Assembly: GCA_017623685.1 (NCBI GenBank)
Contig: JAGAOP010000040.1
Location: forward strand, 1 to 64,000
Direction of reading: 5' to 3'
DNA from: Spirochaetaceae bacterium
GTDB taxonomy: Bacteria > Spirochaetota > Spirochaetia > Treponematales > Treponemataceae
Length of the DNA: 64,000 nt
In this document: in pieces, positions 54,411 to 62,218 of the stretch
Numbering within the stretch: the first letter of the stretch is position 1
Layout of the letters: the number at the start of each line of letters is the position of its first letter
Translations under genes and position numbers: made by a program
The notes under the pieces: model-generated
Told to the model about the DNA's origin: nothing
What the model saw: only the letters and a program-made list of their open reading frames with translations
The model's database searches: none

Positions 54411-57020
54411 ATGCGGTCAAAAAATATAAACGTAATATTTACTAACAATAACTGCATTGGATGTAACCGATGTATTTCTGGATGTCCAATCCCAGGGGCA
54501 AATGTTGCTTCTTTTGTAGATGGTGTAAACAAAATTATCGTAGATAATTCTCGGTGTATTCAATGTGGCCATTGTATTTCCATATGTAACCATTCTGCCA
54601 GAGAATATATCGATGATACAGATTTATTTTTTGAAGATTTAAAAAATAAATCTGTATCCCTGCTTATTTCTCCTTCCTTTTATATTAATTATCCCCAAAA
54701 AGCTGCAAAAATTTTGGGTTATTTAAAATCTTTAGGTGTAAATAATATTTGGAATGTTAGTATGGGAGCAGATATTGCTACTTGGGCTTATGTTCAGTAT
54801 TTGAATAATAACCCAGAAAAAGGTTGCATTACCCCGCCCTGTGCTGCAGCAATTAATTATATTGAAAAACAAAGACCTGAATTAACATCCCATTTGTTAC
54901 CTATTCATTCGCCTTTAATGTGTTTGGCTATTTATTTACGAAAATATTTGGGGCAAACAGAAAAATTTGCTTTTATTAGCCCTTGTATTGCCAAAAAAAC
55001 TGAAATTAACTCTTCTGTTACAAAGGGAATGGTTCAATATAATGTTACTTTTACCCATTTATTGAAAAAATTATCAGATGTTGATATAGACGGCTACAAT
55101 GGTCAAGCTGAAAATATGGAAGAAGGTATGGGGAATCTTTATCCGGTGTCTGGTGGTCTTCGAGAAAATTTGGAATATTTCCTTGGTCATGGACGGACTA
55201 TCCTACAATTATGGGATTTAAGTTATATCGGATATGGTTCTGAATCAGTGGCGGATATAGTTTTAGATAAAGATTCTTCGGTTGTACTGGATCTTTTGCA
55301 GTGTGAACATGGTTGTATTTTAGGAACAGGGGTTGACAAGAAAACTTGTTCAATTCACCAAGCCATGAAGGAATATTCCAAAATTAGAAAAAAATACGCA
55401 AATATTCTTCAAGAAAAAAACTTGTATAGTCATAATATGCCAAGAGTGGAAAGACTTAAAGCTTTGAATGAAAGATTTAAAAAATTAGACATGAGGGATT
55501 TTAAGCGAAAGTATGCTCCTTACAAGTTAAAAGATATTCAATTATCAGAAGATGTTTATAACGAAATTTATATAAAAATGCATAAAACCACAGAGGCTTC
55601 TAGACATATTGATTGCCAAATGTGTGGGTATATTTCCTGTCAGCAAATGGCAGAAGCCATTGCACGAGGTTACAATACAATTGAAAACTGTGCTCATTAT
55701 GAAAAAGCTGAAAATCTACGTATGTACACCACTGACTCTATTACAGGTCTTCCCAATAAATTTATGATGATGAAGATTGGAGAGCAGCTTCTTAGAGAAA
55801 ATCAATTAATAGGTTATGCTTTAGTTCAGTTTAATATCAAAAATTTTATGTTGTTTAACAATCGTTTCGGTTACGAAGGTGCAAATAAAATTTTGTTTGA
55901 ATTTGGTCAAGAAGTACAAAAAATGCTATACGAGAATGAATATTTATTCCATATTGGCTCAGATAGTTTTGTAGTTTTCTTGAGAAGATTCAATTTGGAA
56001 AGCTATATTTATCAGATAAATAATCTTCAGTTGCCTTCTCTTGCTGATGACCAAGATATTCAGATGAAACTTTCAGTTAAAAGCGGTATTTATCAACCTA
56101 CAGGTGAAGAAAAGGATTTTCACGAAATTACGAAATATTTGTTCTCTACTTTTTTGTTGTCAAAGCAAGAAAAAACCACTGATACGGTTTTTTACGATAA
56201 GACAACCAGTGAACATATTGTTCAGCATTTAATGCTAACTCATCAGATACCAAAGGCATTGGCAGAAGGGGAATTTTTTGTAATGTATCAGCCAAAGGTT
56301 CGTTTAAGTGACAATATGTTAACAGGTGGAGAAGCTCTGGTTAGATGGAATCGAAATGGAACAATAATTCCTCCTGGTAATTTTATTCCTGCTTGTGAAT
56401 CCAGTGGTTTGATTAGAGATTTGGATTTTTTTGTTCTTTCAAAAGTATGTCAGGCTGTTAGCAGATGGATAAAAAAAGGTCTTGAACCTGTAAAAATATC
56501 TGTTAATTTTTCTAAATTGCATTTTAATCAGCCTGATGTGGCAGATCAAATTTGTTCTGTTGTGGACAAGTGGAATGTTCCCCATTCTCTTGTTGAAATT
56601 GAATTTACTGAGACTGTTTATTCCGATGCTCAGTATACCTTAAATAAAACAATGAAGATGCTTAAGAGTAAAGATTTTTCTGCATCCATCGATGATTTTG
56701 GCACAGGTTATTCTTCTCTTAGCTTATTGCAAAATCTAGAATTTGATGTATTAAAATTAGATAAATCTTTGATAGATACCATTTCTCCTAATTCTCAAGC
56801 AAAAACTGTAGTAACAAATATTATCAAAATGGCAAAAGAATTAAACATGGATGTCGTTGCAGAAGGTGTAGAAACAGTGGAAGTTGTTCATTTGTTACAG
56901 GAATTAAAATGCGACATGATTCAAGGTTATGTTTTTGATAAACCACTTATGGAAGAAGAATTTGAAAAACGACTAAATCAAAAGCATTACAATGTGGAAA
57001 AAAAATCTGAGTTAGTTTAG
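54411..57020 (+). CDS. [FeFe]-hydrogenase-like sensor fused to degenerate GGDEF and EAL domains
   Basis: An 869-aa multidomain protein. (1) Two ferredoxin-type 4Fe-4S motifs: Cys 15/18/21/25 and 49/52/55/59. (2) An [FeFe]-hydrogenase large-subunit domain (about 75-330): the four cubane cysteines appear as TPPC (C144), SPCIAKKTE (C192) and LLQCEHGC (C298, C302). The proton-relay Cys of TSCCP is absent (Pro). (3) A Cx2Cx4Cx16C cluster motif (C402, 405, 410, 427), as in HfsB/HydS-type sensory hydrogenases. (4) A GGDEF fold with GSDSF in place of GGDEF (516-520), probably inactive. (5) An EAL domain with E641 of EALVRW, NFS, EFTET, DDFGTG, KLDK and EGVET all present, so c-di-GMP hydrolysis is likely. 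No membrane helix, so it is cytosolic. Role as a redox or H2 sensor is inference. Confidence 0.9.
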   Translation: MRSKNINVIFTNNNCIGCNRCISGCPIPGANVASFVDGVNKIIVDNSRCIQCGHCISICNHSAREYIDDTDLFFEDLKNKSVSLLISPSFYINYPQKAAKILGYLKSLGVNNIWNVSMGADIATWAYVQYLNNNPEKGCITPPCAAAINYIEKQRPELTSHLLPIHSPLMCLAIYLRKYLGQTEKFAFISPCIAKKTEINSSVTKGMVQYNVTFTHLLKKLSDVDIDGYNGQAENMEEGMGNLYPVSGGLRENLEYFLGHGRTILQLWDLSYIGYGSESVADIVLDKDSSVVLDLLQCEHGCILGTGVDKKTCSIHQAMKEYSKIRKKYANILQEKNLYSHNMPRVERLKALNERFKKLDMRDFKRKYAPYKLKDIQLSEDVYNEIYIKMHKTTEASRHIDCQMCGYISCQQMAEAIARGYNTIENCAHYEKAENLRMYTTDSITGLPNKFMMMKIGEQLLRENQLIGYALVQFNIKNFMLFNNRFGYEGANKILFEFGQEVQKMLYENEYLFHIGSDSFVVFLRRFNLESYIYQINNLQLPSLADDQDIQMKLSVKSGIYQPTGEEKDFHEITKYLFSTFLLSKQEKTTDTVFYDKTTSEHIVQHLMLTHQIPKALAEGEFFVMYQPKVRLSDNMLTGGEALVRWNRNGTIIPPGNFIPACESSGLIRDLDFFVLSKVCQAVSRWIKKGLEPVKISVNFSKLHFNQPDVADQICSVVDKWNVPHSLVEIEFTETVYSDAQYTLNKTMKMLKSKDFSASIDDFGTGYSSLSLLQNLEFDVLKLDKSLIDTISPNSQAKTVVTNIIKMAKELNMDVVAEGVETVEVVHLLQELKCDMIQGYVFDKPLMEEEFEKRLNQKHYNVEKKSELV

Positions 57021-57755
57021 CAAAGATAATTCTTTTGCAGTAAGTTCTCGATATTCTCCAGGTTGCAAACTTATATCCAAGGGTAATTTATTAACAACGG
57101 TACGTTTTAGATATGCTACTTTATTTCCTGCTGCTGCTATCATTCTTTTTACTTGGTGATAACGACCCTCTGTAATTACTAAGGTGCAGGTATCTTCGCT
57201 AAGCCAATTTAGATTAGATGGCTTGCAGTCATATTCCCCATCGTCCCCCTCTGGTGCAATGTGTATTCCTTCTGCAAAGCGACGACTTATTATGGGTTGC
57301 ATTTCTGCAGGAACGCTATTCTCTAATTTTATAAAGTAGGTCTTAGGTATATTTTTTTTCGGGGATGTTAATTTGTGGGTTAAAGAACCGTCTGTGGTTA
57401 AAAGCAATAAACCTTCTGTATCTAAATCTAAACGACCAATCATGTGTAAACTCCCACCTAAAAATTCTTGGTGTAGCCTTTCGTCTAATAGGTCAAAAAC
57501 TGTTTTGTGTATACCGTCCTTGTTAGAACAAATTACTCCTCCTGGTTTATTCATCATTAAATATATGTGTTGCCTAAGTTCTAAGTCTTTTTCATCTACG
57601 CTGATTGAATCCATTTCAAGGGTTACATGGTATTCAGGAATGTAGCAAATACGACCATTTACTTTAACTCTTCCTTCTAAAATGATGAATTTAGCATCTT
57701 TGCGAGTACCAAATCCGTGATGCGAGAGAATTTTGTCTAGCCGTTCTTGCTTCAT
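57012..57755 (-). CDS. RsuA/RluB-family pseudouridine synthase
   Basis: A 247-aa protein with an N-terminal S4 domain (about 2-48, ERLDKILSHHGFGTRKDA) and the catalytic domain with Asp in GRLDLDTEGLLLLT. It isomerises a uridine in rRNA; 16S versus 23S target cannot be told. Its end overlaps the convergent hydrogenase-like gene by 9 bp. It starts 7 nt after citrate synthase. Confidence 0.9.
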   Translation of the reverse strand: MKQERLDKILSHHGFGTRKDAKFIILEGRVKVNGRICYIPEYHVTLEMDSISVDEKDLELRQHIYLMMNKPGGVICSNKDGIHKTVFDLLDERLHQEFLGGSLHMIGRLDLDTEGLLLLTTDGSLTHKLTSPKKNIPKTYFIKLENSVPAEMQPIISRRFAEGIHIAPEGDDGEYDCKPSNLNWLSEDTCTLVITEGRYHQVKRMIAAAGNKVAYLKRTVVNKLPLDISLQPGEYRELTAKELSLLN

Positions 57756-57762
57756 TTGATAC

Positions 57763-59121
57763 CTACCGTCTTTCCTCGATAGGAACGAAATTTCTAGGTG
57801 GCATTACATTTTTGTAAGCAGGACGATAAATCCTTCCGCCAGCTACAACTTCTTCTAGACGATGTGCAGCCCATCCTGCAACTCTGGATATGGCAAATAT
57901 CGGAGTGTATAATTCTCTTGGAATATTTAGCATAGTGTAAACAAAACCTGAGTAAAAATCCACGTTTGTACAAATTTTCTTGTCGCTATTTTTTTCTTCA
58001 GAGAATACAATAGGAGCAAGTTTTTCAATGGAACGATACAAATTGTATTCTTCTAGCATGTTTTTTTCTTTTGCTAATTTTTTTGCTTTATCTCTAAGCA
58101 AAATAGCTCTTGGGTCAGAAATTGTATAAACTGCATGACCTTGACCATAAATTAAACCTGTGCGATCAAAGGTTTCTTTTCTAATTATTTTTCGTAAATA
58201 TTCCTTAATTTCTTTTTCGCTATCCCAATTCTTTACATTTGCTTTAATGTCATCCATCATTTCCATAACTTTCATATTGGCACCGCCGTGTCGTCGTCCT
58301 TTTAATGAACCAACGGCTGCAGCAATAGCAGAGTAGGTATCCGTATCTGTAGAAGAAACAACATGGATTGAAAATGAAGAGTTGTTACCTCCACCATGTT
58401 CGGCGTGTAGAATTAAAGCTAAATCCAAAATACTGGTTTCTAGTTTAGTATATTGTTTATCTGGACGAATCAATCTAAGGAAATTTTCAGCAGTTGACAA
58501 TTCTTGTAAAGGATTATGAATGTACATACTTTTGCCATCGTAATGTCTCCGTTTTGCTTGGTAGGCATATGCTGCAAAAACAGGGAATCTGGCAATTAAG
58601 TCAATACATTGTCGAAGTATATTTACAAGACTAACATCTTCTGCTCTGTCATCATAGGAATAACTAGCCAAAACACTTCTGGCAAGTTTATTCATTATGT
58701 CTGGGGAAGGAGCTTTCATTATCATGTCTTCGGTAAAACTTTCGGGTAGAGTTCTTCGACTGCTAAGATATGATTGAAATTCTTCAAGTTGAGTTCTGGT
58801 TGGAAGTTGTCCAAACAATAGCAAAAAAATTACTTGTTCAAAACCAAATTCATCATGGGAATCTGTGTCCCGAATCAATTCTTCTACATCGTAACCACGG
58901 TATAATAATTTACCAGGAATGGCAATTTTTTTATCATCTTTGATTTCGTATCCAACTACATCACCGATTTGTGTTAATCCCACAAGGACACCACGTCCGT
59001 CATTATACCTTAATCCTCTCTTTACATCGTAGGTTTGATATAATTCTGGTGCAATTGGATCGTTAAGTTCCGCAAGAAGAGCTAGTCTTTGTACAAGCAA
59101 ATTTTCATAGCATTCAGACAA
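57763..59121 (-). CDS. Citrate synthase
   Basis: A 452-aa enzyme condensing oxaloacetate and acetyl-CoA. Catalytic residues are visible: His in LILHAEHGGGNNSS, His in KGRRHGGAN and Asp in NVDFYSG. The GQGHAVYTISDPRA segment is also typical. The start is probably TTG 59121, six bases after GGGGG; TTG 59133 is the other in-frame option, and there is no ATG near. The distinct N-terminal region (about 1-60) is longer than in short archaeal forms. In an anaerobe it may serve glutamate synthesis. Confidence 0.9.
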   Translation of the reverse strand: MSECYENLLVQRLALLAELNDPIAPELYQTYDVKRGLRYNDGRGVLVGLTQIGDVVGYEIKDDKKIAIPGKLLYRGYDVEELIRDTDSHDEFGFEQVIFLLLFGQLPTRTQLEEFQSYLSSRRTLPESFTEDMIMKAPSPDIMNKLARSVLASYSYDDRAEDVSLVNILRQCIDLIARFPVFAAYAYQAKRRHYDGKSMYIHNPLQELSTAENFLRLIRPDKQYTKLETSILDLALILHAEHGGGNNSSFSIHVVSSTDTDTYSAIAAAVGSLKGRRHGGANMKVMEMMDDIKANVKNWDSEKEIKEYLRKIIRKETFDRTGLIYGQGHAVYTISDPRAILLRDKAKKLAKEKNMLEEYNLYRSIEKLAPIVFSEEKNSDKKICTNVDFYSGFVYTMLNIPRELYTPIFAISRVAGWAAHRLEEVVAGGRIYRPAYKNVMPPRNFVPIEERR

Positions 59122-59185
59122 GTTTACCCCCAAGATTTTTATATAAAAATATTAAAAATACAGTGTTACTTAAATAACTATAGTG

Positions 59186-59214
59186 ATTATACTAAAAACA
59201 AGGCTTTGCGTCAA
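59186..59214 (-). promoter_or_regulatory. Citrate synthase promoter
   Basis: Minus strand: TTGACG (59209-59214), 17 bp, TATAAT (59186-59191). The leader of about 60 nt is very AT-rich. Confidence 0.75.
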
Positions 59215-59235
59215 ATCACATATATATTTGTGTAC

Positions 59236-59919
59236 TTATTGTTTGTTAAGAAATAGTTTGGCGTAAGTATTTTCCATATGCTCAGGAAGAGGAATATTGA
59301 ATAATATTTTTTTTCCATCTATAGGAATTTCCAAATTTGTGGCAGCTAATTGTAATTTTTTTATTCCAAAAAGTTTTTTGAATTTTCTGTTAAGTTCAAA
59401 ATTTCCATATTTATCGTCAGCTATTATTGGACATCCAGCTTGAGCTAGATGAATGCGAATTTGATGCATCCTTCCTGTTCCCAAAGTCAAATTGAAAAAG
59501 GAAAGATGAATTTCTTCTTCTGCTGTCACTATAATTTTTGAATCAATTATTTTGTATTGGGTTAGGGCATCTTTTTTTGATTGCCCTTTTTCGATTGGAA
59601 AGTTAAAAGTTCCAGTTGAATTATTTTTTTGAGTTTGTGGCAAAAAGCCAAAACAAATTGCAGAATATTGTTTTTTTATTCTTCCAGATGAAATAATATT
59701 TGTCCAATTTTTTGCGGAAACAGATGTTTTTGCTACGACTAAAATACCAGCTGTATCTTTGTCTAATCGATGAACAGGAAATACTTTTTGTCCTATTTGT
59801 TGACATAAAATTTCATCCACTGGATTGAAAACTTTTTCTCCCCCTTGAACTGCTATTCCCGCAGGCTTGTTAATAATGAGAATTTCTGAGTTTTCAAATA
59901 ATACAGGTAAAGTTTTCAT
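59236..59919 (-). CDS. RluA-family pseudouridine synthase
   Basis: A 227-aa catalytic domain without an S4 domain. The catalytic Asp is in HRLDKDTAGILVVAKT, with INKPAGIAVQGG ahead and RMHQIRIHLAQAGCPIIADDKYG after, all RluA signatures. Target uridine unknown. ATG 59919 is preferred over ATG 59925: the promoter -10 abuts the upstream ATG, so only 59919 would be on the transcript. No Shine-Dalgarno. Confidence 0.9.
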   Translation of the reverse strand: MKTLPVLFENSEILIINKPAGIAVQGGEKVFNPVDEILCQQIGQKVFPVHRLDKDTAGILVVAKTSVSAKNWTNIISSGRIKKQYSAICFGFLPQTQKNNSTGTFNFPIEKGQSKKDALTQYKIIDSKIIVTAEEEIHLSFFNLTLGTGRMHQIRIHLAQAGCPIIADDKYGNFELNRKFKKLFGIKKLQLAATNLEIPIDGKKILFNIPLPEHMENTYAKLFLNKQ

Positions 59920-59925
59920 GGTCAT

Positions 59926-59954
59926 AGTATAAATAGTGCATTAAACCTTGGCAA
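59926..59954 (-). promoter_or_regulatory. Promoter of the RluA-type gene, apparently leaderless
   Basis: Minus strand: TTGCCA (59949-59954, inside the end of ispH), 17 bp, TATACT (59926-59931). ATG 59919 is the seventh base after the -10. Confidence 0.65.
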
Positions 59955-60882
59955 TATGGTTTTTTAAAGCATTTTCTACTTCTTCGATGATTTCATCTGG
60001 TGTAGAAGCTCCCGCTGCAATCCCCACTTTATTTAAAGTATAAAAAATACTAGGAATTTCCAACGCAGATTCAATTAAGGCTGCATGAGTAAAAATATTT
60101 GTTGCTGTCATTAAAAGCCGCTGTGTATTTGCAGAGTTTTTCCCACCTACGATTAATACACCTTGTACTTGGTTTTTTAAGGCACTTAGGGCCTCTTGTC
60201 GTTCTGTAGTGGCAGGACAAATTGTATCTAAAACTTCGAGGTTTTTAATTTCTTTTTTCAATTCTTGAGCTATGGCATCGTATTCAACTCGGCTTAAAGT
60301 AGTTTGACAAATTAAAGCGGCTTGTTGAGGTAAAGAGGGAATAGCCCCTTCTTTTTGGGCTAAAATTATGTTTTTAGCATCATTTTTATTTTCTATCAAA
60401 AGGCATTTTGGTGAAGGAGCCTTTGAATTAATCGTGCATCCAGCAATTCCTGCTACTTCTCCATGATTTTTATCTCCTGCAATAATTACTGCAATTCCTT
60501 TTGCTGCATAATCAGCAGCTCTTTTTTGACTTAGCATAACTCTTGGACAGGTGGCATCTACTATAGTGGCACCTACTGCCTTTAATGTTTCAATGGTAGT
60601 AGGAGGAACACCATGAGCCCGAATTATTACTACATCCTTGTTTCCAATGATTGAAAAATCCTTTTCGGATAAGATTTTTATACCTTTTTCAGCAAGTTTA
60701 TTTAAAGCTCGCTCATTATGAATTAAGGGGCCCAGTGTCCAAACATTTCTGTTAGGATAATCTAGCAAAGCTTTATTTGCAATTTCAACTGCACGTCGTA
60801 CTCCCATGCAATAACCAAGGACTTTTGCTCTAATAACTGAAATTTGGGTTGTCTTAGAATCCTGACTCATGTTTTCTTTCAT
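59941..60882 (-). CDS. ispH: 4-hydroxy-3-methylbut-2-enyl diphosphate reductase IspH
   Basis: A 313-aa iron-sulphur enzyme making IPP and DMAPP in the last step of the MEP isoprenoid pathway. The three cluster cysteines are in GYCMGVRRAVEIA, DATCPRVMLSQ and TICPATTERQEAL, with HGEVAG between. ATG 60882 is chosen because it is the eighth base after TACAAT. ATG 60870 and TTG 60918 are alternatives, the latter inside the -35. Confidence 0.94.
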   Translation of the reverse strand: MKENMSQDSKTTQISVIRAKVLGYCMGVRRAVEIANKALLDYPNRNVWTLGPLIHNERALNKLAEKGIKILSEKDFSIIGNKDVVIIRAHGVPPTTIETLKAVGATIVDATCPRVMLSQKRAADYAAKGIAVIIAGDKNHGEVAGIAGCTINSKAPSPKCLLIENKNDAKNIILAQKEGAIPSLPQQAALICQTTLSRVEYDAIAQELKKEIKNLEVLDTICPATTERQEALSALKNQVQGVLIVGGKNSANTQRLLMTATNIFTHAALIESALEIPSIFYTLNKVGIAAGASTPDEIIEEVENALKNHIAKV

Positions 60883-60889
60883 GTTCTTT

Positions 60890-60918
60890 ATTGTAAATAA
60901 AAAAGTCTTTGACTGCAA
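60890..60918 (-). promoter_or_regulatory. ispH promoter, apparently leaderless
   Basis: Minus strand: TTGCAG (60913-60918), 17 bp, TACAAT (60890-60895), seven bases before ATG 60882. It begins just beyond the secF terminator. Confidence 0.55.
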
Positions 60919-60922
60919 CAGG

Positions 60923-60967
60923 AAAAAAAAGGCTGCCTTTTATGAAGTAAAACTTCTAAGGCAGCCT
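60923..60967 (-). terminator. secDF intrinsic terminator
   Basis: AGGCTGCCTT at 60930-60939 pairs perfectly with AAGGCAGCCT at 60958-60967, with a nested GAAGT/ACTTC stem. Eight T follow on the minus strand. It ends the secD-secF transcript. Confidence 0.93.
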
Positions 60968-60988
60968 CTTTCAATTCTAAACTTTATA

Positions 60989-62218
60989 TTAGATTTGAAC
61001 CTCGTCAGTTTGTTGCAACGGAACACCTCTCAAATCATCAGAAGGTTTCCAGTTTTTGCGAGTTAATGCAAGGAAAGCAGTTGTAATCATAATTGTAGAA
61101 TAGGCACTTGAAATCATTCCTATAATAAGAGCAAGTGCAAAGTCGTGAATACTTCCTGTTGTAAAGATACAAAGAGATAATACTGCTAACAATGTTGTAA
61201 TAGTTGTAATCATTGTTCGACCAAAACAATCTGTTTGTGATTGGTCTACAATTTGCATAAAGTTTTTTGTGTTAATCTTTCGCATATTTTCACGTACGCG
61301 GTCAAGAACAACAACTGTATCGTTAATACCGTAACCGATAATTGTTAAGATAGCAGCCAAAGTAACAGTGTTGAATTCCATCTGTGACCATGCAATAAAT
61401 GAAAGAATAATCAATGCATCGTGGGTAATTGCAATTACAGAAGCAAGCGCAAAGTCCCACTTAAAACGAATTGTTGCGTATAGCCAAATTAGGAAAAGGG
61501 CAGCTAGAACTAATAATACTGACTGGTATATCAAAGAACTTGAATATTGTGCTCCAATAAAATCAGTTTTAATAATAGCAATATTGTCTTTTCCAAAGGT
61601 TTCTTGTAGTGCATAATTTACTGCTTGTTGCATATTTGCACTTCCAGAATTTTCTTCGCCACTATCACCCATACGAATCTGGAATTGGATATCATTTCCT
61701 GTTCCAAGTTCTTTTACAGAAACGTCCTTTAGGTTAGATAAAGCGTTACGAACGGAATCAACAGTAGCTAATTGAGTGTCTCCGCCATAATATAAGTTGT
61801 ATGGTGCGTTTGTTAGCAAGTTAGATGTAATAGTGCTAGCAAATAGCATTTTTGTTGATGCACTTCCATTCAATGCTGTTGCAGTAATTACTTCTTGGTT
61901 GCTCATAGCAGCAGCTAAAATTTCTACTGTAGGATATTCATCAAAGCTATAAACAATAGTTTCGTTTTCTGCACCAACACCACTAATAACCAAAGATATA
62001 TCTGTAGGGTTTATTTCTGCGGTAACAGAAGCAGAACCATTGTAGGAAATATTCATTGCAGGAGCAACAATTCTAACGTCTTGAACTAAACCTGGTTTGA
62101 AATCAATACCAAAGTTAAAGCCTTTGGTTAGCATTGGATATAAACCACTTAGAATTAGAATAGAACTTAAAACTACTGCTAAAACAATGTATTTACTAAA
62201 ATGAAATGTTTTTTTCAT
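60989..62218 (-). CDS. secF: Protein translocase subunit SecF
   Basis: A 409-aa membrane protein with six helices and a large periplasmic loop (about 35-215). SecF signatures are GFNFGIDFKPG after helix 1, YGINDTVVVLDRVREN, and the FGRTMITTITTLLAV stretch. It uses the ion gradient to pull exported proteins. ATG 62218 has GGAGGG seven bases upstream; the secD stop TAA shares its last base with this ATG. The loop is longer than in E. coli SecF. Confidence 0.95.
   Translation of the reverse strand: MKKTFHFSKYIVLAVVLSSILILSGLYPMLTKGFNFGIDFKPGLVQDVRIVAPAMNISYNGSASVTAEINPTDISLVISGVGAENETIVYSFDEYPTVEILAAAMSNQEVITATALNGSASTKMLFASTITSNLLTNAPYNLYYGGDTQLATVDSVRNALSNLKDVSVKELGTGNDIQFQIRMGDSGEENSGSANMQQAVNYALQETFGKDNIAIIKTDFIGAQYSSSLIYQSVLLVLAALFLIWLYATIRFKWDFALASVIAITHDALIILSFIAWSQMEFNTVTLAAILTIIGYGINDTVVVLDRVRENMRKINTKNFMQIVDQSQTDCFGRTMITTITTLLAVLSLCIFTTGSIHDFALALIIGMISSAYSTIMITTAFLALTRKNWKPSDDLRGVPLQQTDEVQI

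Noticed and set aside
54400-54429. Nine-codon upstream frame (ATG 54400) overlapping the sensor gene start
   Set aside because: It has only a marginal ribosome site and lies where chance ATGs are common; no evidence for an attenuating leader peptide.
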